Below the pieces are notes generated by a model. That model was not told where the DNA came from and ran no database searches. It was given only the letters and a program-made list of their open reading frames with translations. DNA of 64,000 nt from Streptomyces sp. NBC_00370 (GTDB lineage: Bacteria > Actinomycetota > Actinomycetes > Streptomycetales > Streptomycetaceae): positions 3,627,501 to 3,691,500 of the forward strand of contig NZ_CP107968.1 of assembly GCF_036084755.1 (NCBI RefSeq), in the 5' to 3' direction. How positions within the stretch are numbered: position 1 is the stretch's first letter; each line of letters begins with the position of its first letter. This document shows positions 26,658 through 35,622 of the stretch, one piece after another. The translations under genes and the position numbers were made by a program.

Positions 26658-27941
26658 TCATCCGATGATCTCCTGGATCTGCGGGCGGAGCTTGTTCAGC
26701 ACGTCGGGCGCCGAGGCACGGCAGTTGCGTACGTCGTCCAGGGCGGGCCGGTAGATCTGGAGCGCCTGCTGGACCTCCACCACCCGGCCGGGCAGGACGG
26801 CGTGGTTGGCGGCCTCCAGCACCAGGCCCATGTTCTGCGGCCCGCCGTCACTCCCGCCGCCCGCCATGTGGTCGGCGGCCGAGCGCAGTCCGGGGACGAA
26901 GGCGCCGGCCTCGGCGAAGGCCGTGGCGCCCGGGGTCGTGGTGAGGTAGTTCAGCAGCTGCCACGCGGCCTCTTTGTGGGCGGCCTTGGCGGGGATCGCG
27001 AACACCAGCTGGTTGGCGTAGGTCTGTTGCCTGACCTGCCCCGGGATCGGGGCGATGTCCCACTCGAAGTCCTTGACGTTCTGCTGGAAGAAGTCGACGA
27101 AGGTGGAGACCCGCTGGATCATGCCGATCTGCCCGGCCGCGAACATCTCCGCGCCCCGGCCGCTCTGTTGCAGCTCGGACCAGCGGGGCTGGGCGTCGTG
27201 CTCGCAGGTGAGGTCGGCGACGAACTGGTAGCCGGCGGCGTCGGGCGGGTCGGCCAGCGTGAACCGCTTGCCGTCCTTCGACCAGCGGCCGGTGCCCCCG
27301 TTGTTGACCGTGTAGATCATCTCGAAGCCCGCGTCGTCGAGGACGCACGCGCCCCAGCGCTTGCCGGGGATGGAGAGCTTCTTGGCCGCGGCGAGGAAGT
27401 CGTCCCACTTCCAGCCCTCGTCGGTCCAGCTGTCCGGCGGGAGGGGGACGCCCGCCTCCTTGAACATGGTCTTGTTGTAGAAGATCACCCGGGGCTGCAT
27501 ACCGAGGCTCCAGCCGACGTAAGAGCCGTCGGGCTGCCGGGCGTTGTTGTAGACCGTGGTGAAGTAGTCGGCCTCCTGGAGACCGCTGTCCCGCATGAAG
27601 TCCCGCAGGTCGTGCAGCCGGCCCGTCTTGGCGTACGAGGCGACGAAGTCGTCGTCGATGCGCATGATGTCCGGCGGGTTGCTCGCGCCGAGCACCGTCC
27701 GGCACTTGACCCAGTAGTCCGTTCCCGAAGCGGCGAACTGGTACTTGATCTTCTTGCCCGTCTGCTTCTCGAAGGCGTCGAACACCTTCGGGTAGGGCGA
27801 CCCGTCGAGCGCTTCCCAGTTCATCAGCGTGATGGTCGAGTCGTCCGATGCGGAGGCGCTGCCGCCGCAGCCGGCGACCGCCGCCCCTGCTGCCAGTCCG
27901 CCGATCCCTGACAGCACCTTTCTGCGACTGATTCCTGTCAT
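26658..27941 (-). CDS. Extracellular solute-binding lipoprotein (CUT1)
   Basis: 427 residues, first gene of the operon. The N-terminus SRRKVLSGIGGLAAGAAVAGCGG combines a twin-arginine motif with a lipobox (VAGC), so it is probably a Tat-exported lipoprotein. The mature part has the family 1 binding-protein pattern (ITLMNWEALDGSPYPKVFDAFEKQTGKKIKYQ, AAGQIGMIQ, PGATAFAEAGAFVPG). It captures the substrate for the two permeases downstream. AGGAG lies 11 bases before ATG 27941. Two copies of an inverted repeat, probably operators, lie 67 and 268 bases upstream. Confidence 0.93.
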   Translation of the reverse strand: MTGISRRKVLSGIGGLAAGAAVAGCGGSASASDDSTITLMNWEALDGSPYPKVFDAFEKQTGKKIKYQFAASGTDYWVKCRTVLGASNPPDIMRIDDDFVASYAKTGRLHDLRDFMRDSGLQEADYFTTVYNNARQPDGSYVGWSLGMQPRVIFYNKTMFKEAGVPLPPDSWTDEGWKWDDFLAAAKKLSIPGKRWGACVLDDAGFEMIYTVNNGGTGRWSKDGKRFTLADPPDAAGYQFVADLTCEHDAQPRWSELQQSGRGAEMFAAGQIGMIQRVSTFVDFFQQNVKDFEWDIAPIPGQVRQQTYANQLVFAIPAKAAHKEAAWQLLNYLTTTPGATAFAEAGAFVPGLRSAADHMAGGGSDGGPQNMGLVLEAANHAVLPGRVVEVQQALQIYRPALDDVRNCRASAPDVLNKLRPQIQEIIG

Positions 27942-28007
27942 CTACGTCGTCACTCCTGTGGGTCTTCACTCCCGTTCCGACGAACACGCACGCCATACGG
28001 CGGCGAT

Positions 28008-28029
28008 GTTTCGGCCACGAGCACGAAAC
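28008..28029. promoter_or_regulatory. Operator-like palindrome, copy 1
   Basis: GTTTCG-N10-CGAAAC, 22 bp, 67 bases upstream of the binding-protein start. The same palindrome with the same spacer recurs at 28209. It probably binds the operon regulator, whose gene is not in this window. Confidence 0.65.
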
Positions 28030-28208
28030 GTAGGGCATACCTTTTGGTTCCACAAGGCGGTCAATCACTTCCGCCTGACGAAAGATATCGATTTCGCTTC
28101 GGAGCAAACTAATCCGTGTCGAGGGTCTTGCGAGGGGGCGGGAACGGGGTTGAACTGACAGTTCGGCGCAGAAATGCCTCGACCGGGATCCGGTCGCGCA
28201 TGTCGAAA

Positions 28209-28230
28209 GTTTCGGCAACCCGCCCGAAAC
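28209..28230. promoter_or_regulatory. Operator-like palindrome, copy 2
   Basis: GTTTCG-N10-CGAAAC, centred 201 bases from copy 1 and sharing extra bases (GTTTCGGC and A after it). About 80 bases lie between it and the fbiC stop. The pair suggests looping or cooperative binding. Between them is an AT-richer stretch (28045-28110) likely to hold the operon promoter. Confidence 0.65.
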
Positions 28231-28311
28231 TATGTAGGCGTCCGGGGGCACAAAAATGGCCACCGACCCGGATCGACATCCGGATCGGCGGCCACGGGGG
28301 CGGTACGTCGG

Positions 28312-30930
28312 TCAGTCGCTCACCAGCGGCAGCAGCTCGGGCAGATGACCGTCGGATGCGGCAGCCGCCCGTACCCGCTCGTCCGGCACCTCCCCGTACA
28401 GCGTCGTCCGGGGCTTCGCCGGCCGGCCGGCCGCCTCAGCGATGGCGACCAGGTCCTTGACCGAGCGGTACGAGCCGTAACTGGACCCGGCCATCCGGGA
28501 GATGGTCTCCTCCATCAGCGTGCCGCCCAGGTCGTTGGCGCCCGAGCGGAGCATCTCGGCCGCGCCCTCCGTGCCCAGCTTCACCCAGCTGGTCTGGATG
28601 TTGGTGATGTGCGGGTGCAGCAGCAGCCGCGCCATCGCCATCACCGCACGGTTGTCACGGTCCGTGGGACCGGGCCGCGCGATGCCCGCCAGATAGACGG
28701 GCGCGTTGGTGTGGATGAAGGGCAGCGTCACGAACTCCGTGAAGCCGCCCGTCTCCTGCTGGATACCGGCCAGCGTCCGCAGATGGCCCAGCCAGTGGCG
28801 CGGCTGGTCGACGTGCCCGTACATCATCGTGGAGCTGGAGCGGATGCCCAGCTCGTGGGCGGTCTTGACCACCTCGATCCAGGTCGCCGTCGGCAGCTTG
28901 CCCTTGGTGAGGACCCAGCGCACCTCGTCGTCCAGGATCTCCGCGGCCGTGCCGGGGATCGAGTCGAGTCCCGCCTCCTTGGCGGCCGTCAGCCACTCGC
29001 GGATCGAAAGGCCCGTGCGCGAGGCGCCGTTGACGACCTCCATCGGGGAGAACGCGTGCACATGCATCCCGGGGACGCGCTTCTTCACCGCGCGCGCGAT
29101 GTCGAAGTACGCGGTGCCCGGCAGGTCCGGGTGGATACCGCCCTGCATGCACACCTCGACGGCGCCCACCTCCCACGCCTGCGCCGCCCGGTCCGCGACC
29201 TGGTCGAGCGAGAGGGTGTACGCGTCGGCGTCGGTACGGCGCTGCGCGAACGCGCAGAACCGGCAGCCGGTGTAGCAGACGTTGGTGAAGTTGATGTTGC
29301 GCGTGACGATGTACGTCACGTCGTCACCGACCACGTCACGGCGCAGCTCGTCGGCGATCCTGGTCAGCGCGTCCAGCGCCGGCCCGTCGGCGTGCAGCAG
29401 CGCCAGCGCCTCGTCGTCGCTGAGCTTCGTCGGGTCGTCCGCGGCCTGCGCCAGCGCCTGCTTCACGTCCCCGTCGATCCGCGAGGGCACCATCCCGGGC
29501 GCGGCGGCCTCGCGCAGCGCGTCCCAGTCCCCGTACACGTCCTGGAAGTCCTCGCGGCGGTCCGACGTGCGGCCCTCGGTGTCGATCGTGACGTGCAGAT
29601 CGGTACGGCCGGTCGCCGTGAACCCCTCGTCGGGCTCCTGCCAGGGCAGCCCCACCGGGTTGACGCCCTCGCGCGCGAGACCGGTCTCATCGTCGGCCAG
29701 CGCCCGGACGTGCGGCATCAGCCGGGGGTCCAGCCACGGCTCGCCGCGCTGGATGAACTCCGGGTAGATGGTGAGCCGTTCGCGCAGCTCGAAGCCGGAC
29801 TCGGCGGTACGCGCGGCCAGTTCGTCGATGTGCGGCCAGGGCCGCTCCGGGTTGACATGGTCCGGGGTCAACGGCGACACCCCGCCCCAGTCGTCGATCC
29901 CGGCGCCGATGAGCAGCGCGTACTCGGCGTCGACCAGATTCGGCGGCGCCTGGATACGGGCCGAAGGGCCGAGGATGTGCCGCGCGACCGCGACGGCCGC
30001 CGCCAGCTCCTCCAACTCGGCGTCCGGCATGCCGCGCATGGCCGTGTCGGGCTTGGCGCGGAAGTTCTGGACGATGACTTCCTGGATGCCGTGATAGGCG
30101 CGCGCCGTCCTGCGCAGCTCGAACAGCGAGTCGGCGCGCTCCTCGTACGACTCCCCGATGCCGATCAGGATCCCGGTCGTGAACGGGACGTTGGAGCGGC
30201 CCGCGTCCTCGATGACCCGCAGCCGAACGGCGGGCTCCTTGTCCGGCGAACCGTGGTGCGGACCGCCGGGCTCGGACCACAGCCGGGTCGCCGTGGTCTC
30301 CAGCATCATCCCCATGGAGGGCGCGACGGGCTTGAGCCGCTGGAGGTCGGTCCACGACATCACGCCCGGGTTGAGGTGCGGCAGCAGCCCCGTCTCCTCC
30401 AGGACCCGGATCGCCATCGCCCGTACGTAGGCGAGCGTGTCGTCGTACCCCTCGGCCTCCAGCCACTCCCGGGCCTCCGGCCAGCGGTCCTCCGGCCGGT
30501 CGCCGAGCGTGAACAGGGCCTCCTTGCAGCCCATCGCGGCGCCCTGCCGGGCGATGTCCAGGACCTCGTCGGGCGAGAGGAACATGCCGTGCCCGGCGCG
30601 GCGGAGCTTGCCGGGGACGGTGACGAAGGTGCAGTAGTGGCATTTGTCGCGGCACAGCCGCGTCAGCGGGATGAACACCTTGCGGGAGTACGTGATCACG
30701 CCGGGCCGCCCGACGGCGGCGAGACCGGCGTCACGGACCTTGGCGGCGGACGCGGTGAGATCGGTGAGGTCGTCGCCGCGGGCCTGGAGCAGTACGGCAG
30801 CCTCGGCGACGTCCAGCGCGACACCGTCCCGCGCCCGTTTGAGGGCGCGCCGCATGGAGTTGGCGGTCGGTGGTCCGGCGGGTCCGGCGGGCTGGTCGGT
30901 CCCGGAATCCTCAGGCACGCGCGTAGTCAT
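28312..30930 (-). CDS. fbiC: FO synthase (CofG-CofH fusion), coenzyme F420 biosynthesis
   Basis: 872 residues, the usual size of actinobacterial FbiC. Two radical SAM domains are fused: the CofG half has CRDKCHYC (Cys 93, 97 and 100) and the CofH half has CYTGCRFC (Cys 552, 556 and 559), each binding a 4Fe-4S cluster. Together they join tyrosine and the ribityl-pyrimidine precursor to make FO, the F420 chromophore. ATG 30930 is at the end of an AT-poor promoter region with little ribosome-site signal. It is monocistronic; no other F420 gene lies nearby. Confidence 0.97.
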   Translation of the reverse strand: MTTRVPEDSGTDQPAGPAGPPTANSMRRALKRARDGVALDVAEAAVLLQARGDDLTDLTASAAKVRDAGLAAVGRPGVITYSRKVFIPLTRLCRDKCHYCTFVTVPGKLRRAGHGMFLSPDEVLDIARQGAAMGCKEALFTLGDRPEDRWPEAREWLEAEGYDDTLAYVRAMAIRVLEETGLLPHLNPGVMSWTDLQRLKPVAPSMGMMLETTATRLWSEPGGPHHGSPDKEPAVRLRVIEDAGRSNVPFTTGILIGIGESYEERADSLFELRRTARAYHGIQEVIVQNFRAKPDTAMRGMPDAELEELAAAVAVARHILGPSARIQAPPNLVDAEYALLIGAGIDDWGGVSPLTPDHVNPERPWPHIDELAARTAESGFELRERLTIYPEFIQRGEPWLDPRLMPHVRALADDETGLAREGVNPVGLPWQEPDEGFTATGRTDLHVTIDTEGRTSDRREDFQDVYGDWDALREAAAPGMVPSRIDGDVKQALAQAADDPTKLSDDEALALLHADGPALDALTRIADELRRDVVGDDVTYIVTRNINFTNVCYTGCRFCAFAQRRTDADAYTLSLDQVADRAAQAWEVGAVEVCMQGGIHPDLPGTAYFDIARAVKKRVPGMHVHAFSPMEVVNGASRTGLSIREWLTAAKEAGLDSIPGTAAEILDDEVRWVLTKGKLPTATWIEVVKTAHELGIRSSSTMMYGHVDQPRHWLGHLRTLAGIQQETGGFTEFVTLPFIHTNAPVYLAGIARPGPTDRDNRAVMAMARLLLHPHITNIQTSWVKLGTEGAAEMLRSGANDLGGTLMEETISRMAGSSYGSYRSVKDLVAIAEAAGRPAKPRTTLYGEVPDERVRAAAASDGHLPELLPLVSD

Positions 30931-30997
30931 CCTTCGAGGATACGTACGGCGCCGGGTTCTGATCGGTGACGAGCCTGGTCAGAGACGCAGCTCACCG

Positions 30998-31178
30998 TAC
31001 GGGGTCGCCGTCCGGCGGGGGTGCGGGTCTTGGTTGCGGTTGTTGCCGGGTGCCGCTCCGGGGTCGTGTCCTGCGCGGTGTCGCCGTCCGGCACGGGGTC
31101 GCCGTCCGGCGCGGCTCGGGGTGCGGGGTTGTGGTTGCCGTTGTTGCCGGAGGCCGTTCCGGGGTCGTGTCCTGCGCT
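30998..31178. repeat. Degenerate direct repeat (two ~85-bp copies)
   Basis: Copies at about 30998-31077 and 31092-31178 share ACGGGGTCGCCGTCCGGCG, GTTGCGGTTGTTGCCGG/GTTGCCGTTGTTGCCGG and CCGGGGTCGTGTCCTGCGC, joined by a shorter GTCGCCGTCCGGCAC copy. This occupies much of the 518-base gap between fbiC and the PHP hydrolase gene. Frames through it are low-complexity and are not taken as genes. Confidence 0.85.
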
Positions 31179-31448
31179 GCATGATTTACGGCGCGTACTC
31201 GCCAGACGCGGAGCCACCGCCGAGACGCGCCACACATCACGCTCTACGCTCCGGACACCACCCCTGCACGACCCCCTTCAGCCCCCGCCTGATCCGGCCG
31301 CTGCCCCGACCCGCGACGGAACGCGGCCCGGTCGGCGACGGCCGTCCGCCTGCCGGAAACCGGCCGACCCCCTTGCCTTGCCGTGGGGTTCACCCCCCGG
31401 CACAACAGTGGCAGCTGACCGCGTCCAGACCTCCCGGGAGTCGCCGGC

Positions 31449-33020
31449 ATGACCGAAAATGACCATGCGGATAAAGAGTCGTCAACCGGATCCCTCGGCA
31501 GGAGGGGTCTCGTGATGACGGGAGCCGCCGCCGCGCTTACGTTGTCCACTGTGAGCTTCGCGAACGCCGCACCTTCAGCAGGCGCCGGTGCCGGTGCCGC
31601 CGGCGGTGACGGGACCGGTGCCGGTCGGACCACGACCAGGACCGTCACCGGCACCCTGCCGCCCGGCTCCCCCGACTTCGTCCATCTGCCCGTCGAGGTA
31701 CCGCGCGGGACCAGCGAGATCCGCGTCGCGTACAGCTACGAGCGGCCCGCCGTCCCGGCCGGCACCCAGGGCAACGCCCTCGACATCGGCATCTTCGACG
31801 AGCGCGGCACCGATCTCGGCGGCCGGGGCTTCCGCGGCTGGTCGGGCGGCGCGCGCACGGAGTTCTTCCTCCGCGCCGACGAGGCGACGCCCGGCTACAT
31901 CGCGGGCCCGGTGCGCGCCGGGACCTGGCACATCGCGCTCGGCCCCTACACGGTGGCGCCGCAGGGCCTCGCGTACTCGATCACCATCACGCTCACCTAC
32001 GGCCCCACGGCGGCCACCCCGAAGCCGGTCTACCCGCCGGAGCGCGCCAAGGGCCGCGGCAGGGCCTGGTACCGGGGCGACTGCCATCTGCACTCCGTGC
32101 ACTCCGACGGCAAGCGCACCCCCGCCGAGATCGCGGCGCTGGCCCGCGCCGCCGGACTCGACTTCATGCACAGCAGCGACCACAACACGTACTCGGCGCA
32201 CGGCGCGTGGGACGGCCTGTGGGACGACGACCTGCTGATCCTCGTCGGCGAGGAGATCACCACCCGCAACGGCCACGTCCTCGCCATCTCCACCGACCCG
32301 GGCACCTTCATCGACTGGCGCTACCGCGCACGCGACAACCGCTTCGGCCACTACGCGCGCGAGGTACGCCGCGCCGGCGGCCTGGTCGTACCCGCGCACC
32401 CGCACTCCACCTGCATCGGCTGCAACTGGAAGTTCGGCTTCGGTGACGCGGACGCCGTCGAGGTCTGGAACGGCCCCTACACCGTGGACGACGAGGTCTC
32501 CCTCGCCGACTGGGACAACAGCCTGGTGACCTCGGCCCGTTCGGGCCGCGCCTGGACGCCCGCGATGGGCAACAGCGACGCGCACCGGGACCCCGACGCC
32601 ATCGGCACGCCGCAGACCGTCGTCCTGGCCGACGACCTCTCCCGCACGGCGATCCTGGCCGGTCTGCGCGCCGGGCACAGCTACGTCGCCGAATCGGCGA
32701 AGGTGTCGCTCACCTTCGGCGCTTCGGGCGGCCGCGGCAAGCACGCCGGCATCGGCGACCGGCTGCGGGTCGACGAGAAGGACAGCGTGACGGTACGGCT
32801 GGAGGTGACCGGCGCCCCCGGCTGCACGGCCCAGTTCGTCACCGACCAGGGCACGCTCTACACCGCGCCGCTGCCGGAGTCGGGCGCGGGCACGGTCGAG
32901 TGGACGACGACGGCCTCGTACGCGAGTTACGTACGCGCCGAGGTCCGCCACGCGCCGACGGTCCCGGGGCTGCCGGGCCCGCTGGCGGCCTTCACGAACC
33001 CGGTGTTCCTGGGCGAGTGA
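31449..33020 (+). CDS. Exported PHP-domain metallohydrolase (CehA/McbA-like)
   Basis: 523 residues. The N-terminus RRGLVMTGAAAALTLSTVSFANAAP fits a twin-arginine-type signal. A beta-rich domain (residues ~70-190) precedes a PHP domain with metal ligands in DCHLHSVHSDG, SDHN, GEEITT, PAHPHS and GNSDAH. Members such as CehA and McbA hydrolyse phosphoesters or carbamates. A final Ig-like stretch (~430-520) follows. The substrate cannot be deduced. It stands alone between fbiC and an AraC-type gene. Confidence 0.92.
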   Translation: MTENDHADKESSTGSLGRRGLVMTGAAAALTLSTVSFANAAPSAGAGAGAAGGDGTGAGRTTTRTVTGTLPPGSPDFVHLPVEVPRGTSEIRVAYSYERPAVPAGTQGNALDIGIFDERGTDLGGRGFRGWSGGARTEFFLRADEATPGYIAGPVRAGTWHIALGPYTVAPQGLAYSITITLTYGPTAATPKPVYPPERAKGRGRAWYRGDCHLHSVHSDGKRTPAEIAALARAAGLDFMHSSDHNTYSAHGAWDGLWDDDLLILVGEEITTRNGHVLAISTDPGTFIDWRYRARDNRFGHYAREVRRAGGLVVPAHPHSTCIGCNWKFGFGDADAVEVWNGPYTVDDEVSLADWDNSLVTSARSGRAWTPAMGNSDAHRDPDAIGTPQTVVLADDLSRTAILAGLRAGHSYVAESAKVSLTFGASGGRGKHAGIGDRLRVDEKDSVTVRLEVTGAPGCTAQFVTDQGTLYTAPLPESGAGTVEWTTTASYASYVRAEVRHAPTVPGLPGPLAAFTNPVFLGE

Positions 33021-33058
33021 CGGTGGAGTGCCGCTTCAGCCCCGGGGTGGCACGGCCG

Positions 33059-33122
33059 GACGAGCGGGGCGCGTCACCCGGCGGCGGCCCGGCCTGACGA
33101 GCGGGGCACGTCACCCGGCGGC
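33059..33122. repeat. 37-bp-period duplication reaching into the araC-type stop codon
   Basis: GACGAGCGGGGC(G/A)CGTCACCCGGCGG occurs at 33059-33085 and 33096-33122 with one mismatch. The second copy contains the stop codon and last codons of the leftward regulator gene, so the first looks like a duplicated gene end. Confidence 0.85.
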
Positions 33123-34112
33123 AGCGGCGCGGTGCCGGAACACGTGCCGGTACGTCTGCGGTGAGACCGTCGTCGTCCTGCTGAAGTGGTAGCGCAGGTT
33201 GGTCGCCGAACCGAAGCCGGTACGCCGCGCGACGACCTCCACCGGCTCGTCCGTGGTCTCCAGCAGCTCCTGCGCGAAGCGCACCCGCTGCTGGAGCACC
33301 CACTGCAACGGTGTCGTGCCCATCGTCTCGCGGAACCGGCGGGCGAAGGTGCGCTCACCGAGCTGCGCCTCCCGCGCCAACCGCCGTACGGTCAGCGGCT
33401 CGTGGAGGTTGCCCCGCGCCCAGCGCAGTACGGGTTCGAGCCCCGCGTCCTCCGTCGGCCGCACCAGCGGAGTGACGTACTGCGTCTGCCCGCCCTCCCG
33501 GTGCGGCGGTACGACCATGCGGCGCGCCACCTCGTTGGCGACCGCCGAGCCGAAGTCGCCGCGCACCAGATGCAGGCACAGGTCGACGGCGGCCCCGCTG
33601 CCCGCCGAGGTCAGGACCGTGCCGTCCTCGGTGTAGAGCGCGGAGGGCCGGAAGTCGACGTCGGGGAAGCGGTGCCCGAAGTCGCCCGTGTTCATCCAGT
33701 GCGTCGTGGCGGCCCGCCCCTTCAGCACGCCGGCCTGCGCGAGTACGTAGGCGCCACTGCACAGCGACACGATCCGGCGGCCGAGACCGTGCGCGGCGCG
33801 CACCGCTTCCAGCAGACCCTGGGGCGGCGCGAGTTGTACGCGGCGTGCGCAGGCGGCGACGATCACGGTGTCCGCTGCCGCCATGTCGTCCAGACCGTAC
33901 GGGGTGTCGACGCGCAGCCCGGCCGCCGTGCGCAGCGGCCCCGGCTCGGCGGCGCACAGGCGCAGTTCGTACCAGGGCGAGACGAGGTCGTCGCGGTCGA
34001 CGCCGAAGACCTCGCAGGGGATGGCCAGTTCGAAGATGGGCGCGGCGTCGGTGACGGCGAGGGCGACGACGTGGGGACGGCTGGGGCGATCGGCACGGCT
34101 GGTGGCGCTCAT
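33111..34112 (-). CDS. GlxA-family transcriptional regulator (DJ-1/PfpI + AraC HTH)
   Basis: 333 residues from ATG 34112; a GTG at 34130 would add six. Neither has a strong ribosome site. Residues ~12-185 are a DJ-1/PfpI-like amidotransferase domain with the Cys elbow region IVSLCSGAYVLAQAG, and residues ~225-325 are an AraC-type double helix-turn-helix (LTVRRLAREAQLGERTFARRFRETMG...VEVVARRTGFGSATNLRYHFSR). Such regulators often activate neighbouring catabolic or permease genes. It diverges from an amino acid permease gene, 71 bases away, the likeliest target. Confidence 0.93.
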   Translation of the reverse strand: MSATSRADRPSRPHVVALAVTDAAPIFELAIPCEVFGVDRDDLVSPWYELRLCAAEPGPLRTAAGLRVDTPYGLDDMAAADTVIVAACARRVQLAPPQGLLEAVRAAHGLGRRIVSLCSGAYVLAQAGVLKGRAATTHWMNTGDFGHRFPDVDFRPSALYTEDGTVLTSAGSGAAVDLCLHLVRGDFGSAVANEVARRMVVPPHREGGQTQYVTPLVRPTEDAGLEPVLRWARGNLHEPLTVRRLAREAQLGERTFARRFRETMGTTPLQWVLQQRVRFAQELLETTDEPVEVVARRTGFGSATNLRYHFSRTTTVSPQTYRHVFRHRAAAAG

Positions 34113-34183
34113 GGCGGTAATTATGCGCACCCTGTCGTTTCTGCCGATGGCCGGTGGCGGCGGAGGCCGTGAAGCTGGCCCTC

Positions 34184-35524
34184 ATGACCAGCGAAACAGC
34201 CGTCCCCGGCCCTTCCGCCGCCGGTACCGCCGCCGTCGGCCGGCTCAGCACCCTCCAAGGCGCCGCCCTCTACGTAGGGGCCGTACTGGGCACGGGCGTC
34301 ATCGCCCTGCCCGCACTCGCCGCCGAGACGGCGGGCCCCGCTTCGCTGCTCGCCTGGCTGGCGCTGGTCGTCCTGTCGGCGCCGCTCGCCGCGACGTTCG
34401 CAGCGCTCGGCGCCCGCTACCCCGACGCCGGAGGCGTCTCGACGTACGCCCGGCTGGCCTTCGGCGACCGTACGGCGGCGACGGTCGGCTGGTGCTTCTA
34501 CCTCGCCGTACCGCCGGGCGCGAGCGCCGCCGCGCTCTTCGGCGGTGCGTACGTCTCGTCGGCGCTCGGTGGCGGCACCCCGACCACCGTCATCACGGCG
34601 GCGGCGCTGATGGTGGTCGTCACGGTGGCCAACGCCGTCGGCCTCCAGGTGACGGGCCGGATCCAACTCGCCCTGGCCGCGCTGCTCGTCGTCCTGCTGC
34701 TGCTCGCGGTCGGGCTGTCGCTGCCGCATGCGCACACGGCGAACCTCCATCCGTTCGCACCGCACGGCTGGACGGCGGTCGGTCCAGCGGCGGCGCTGCT
34801 GGTCTGGAGCTTCGCAGGATGGGAGGCGATCACCCACCTCGCGGCCGAATTCCGGCGCCCGGAGCGGGACTTGCCCCGGGCGGCCGGGATCGCCGTCGTG
34901 GTGGTCGGGGTGCTGTATCTGGGCGTCGCCTTCGCCGTCGTCACCGTACTCGGCCCGTCGGCCGCCCGATCGGACGCGCCGCTCGGCGAGTTGATGGCGC
35001 GGGGCATCGGCGGGAACGCGCGGTACCTCGCGGCGGCGGCAGCCGTGCTGCTGACGCTCGGCGCGATGAACGCCTACTACGCGGGCGCTGCCAAACTCGG
35101 CGCCGCCCTCGGCAGGGACGGCGCGCTGCCCGGCTGGCTGACGCGCGGCAGCGTGGTCGGCGAGGTGCCGAGGCGCAGCCTCGCGGTCGTATCGGCCCTG
35201 GGGTTCTGCGCGTTGGCCGGGGTGAGCATGGCGGGGGTCGGCCCCCGGCCGCTGGTACTGATGACGACGGGCTCGTTCGTCGCGGTGTACGCGATCGGTG
35301 TCGCCGCCGCCGTACGGCTGCTGCCGAGGCGCAGCAAGGGACGGGCGGCGGCGGTCGCCGCGCTGGTCGCCGTGGTGGCCCTGCTCGTGATGTCGGGCGT
35401 CTATCTGCTCTGGCCGCTGGTGGTGACGGGCGGTGCGCTGCTGTATCTGCGGCTGAACCGGACGGCTTGCGGGACAGCGGACGAGGCGGCGTGCGGGACA
35501 GCGGGCGGGGCGGCCCGGACGTGA
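34184..35524 (+). CDS. APC-superfamily amino acid permease (YjeH-like exporter)
   Basis: 446 residues from ATG 34184; a GTG at 34154 is an alternative. Twelve or so helices start at GAALYVGAVLGTGVIALPALAA, whose G-x-G-x-G unwound helix 1 is the APC substrate site. The overall length and the WSFAGWEAITHLAAEFRRPERDLPRA segment resemble E. coli YjeH, an exporter of methionine and branched-chain amino acids. The last ~20 residues repeat ACGTA/G-A-A units. The gene diverges from the GlxA-type regulator. Confidence 0.88.
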   Translation: MTSETAVPGPSAAGTAAVGRLSTLQGAALYVGAVLGTGVIALPALAAETAGPASLLAWLALVVLSAPLAATFAALGARYPDAGGVSTYARLAFGDRTAATVGWCFYLAVPPGASAAALFGGAYVSSALGGGTPTTVITAAALMVVVTVANAVGLQVTGRIQLALAALLVVLLLLAVGLSLPHAHTANLHPFAPHGWTAVGPAAALLVWSFAGWEAITHLAAEFRRPERDLPRAAGIAVVVVGVLYLGVAFAVVTVLGPSAARSDAPLGELMARGIGGNARYLAAAAAVLLTLGAMNAYYAGAAKLGAALGRDGALPGWLTRGSVVGEVPRRSLAVVSALGFCALAGVSMAGVGPRPLVLMTTGSFVAVYAIGVAAAVRLLPRRSKGRAAAVAALVAVVALLVMSGVYLLWPLVVTGGALLYLRLNRTACGTADEAACGTAGGAART

Positions 35525-35540
35525 GGTCCGGACCGCCCCG
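35506..35540 (+). terminator. Terminator overlapping the permease stop codon
   Basis: CGGGGCGGCCCGGAC at 35506-35520 pairs with GTCCGGACCGCCCCG at 35526-35540, one mismatch, five-base loop, followed by TCTCTTCT. The upstream arm is inside the coding region. Confidence 0.75.
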
Positions 35541-35559
35541 TCTCTTCTGGATGTTCTGT

Positions 35560-35606
35560 CGGCTGTTCTCTCGGCTGTTCCGCGGCTGTTCTACCGGCTG
35601 TTCTAC
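35560..35606. repeat. Short tandem repeat after the permease gene
   Basis: Four copies of CGGCTGTTC with 2-3 variable bases (period 11-12) lie between the convergent permease and glucanase genes. Confidence 0.8.
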
Positions 35607-35622
35607 CGGCTACGAAGCCTTG

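Noticed and set aside
28312..30969. Very long ORFs opposite fbiC, afsR, afsK and the importer genes
   Set aside because: They are high-GC antisense frames with abnormal Arg/Ala/Gly-rich translations and no motifs.
30927..31240. Short repetitive proteins rich in Thr/Pro/Arg in the fbiC-PHP gap
   Set aside because: They result from the direct repeats being open in several frames; no ribosome sites and no conservation evident.
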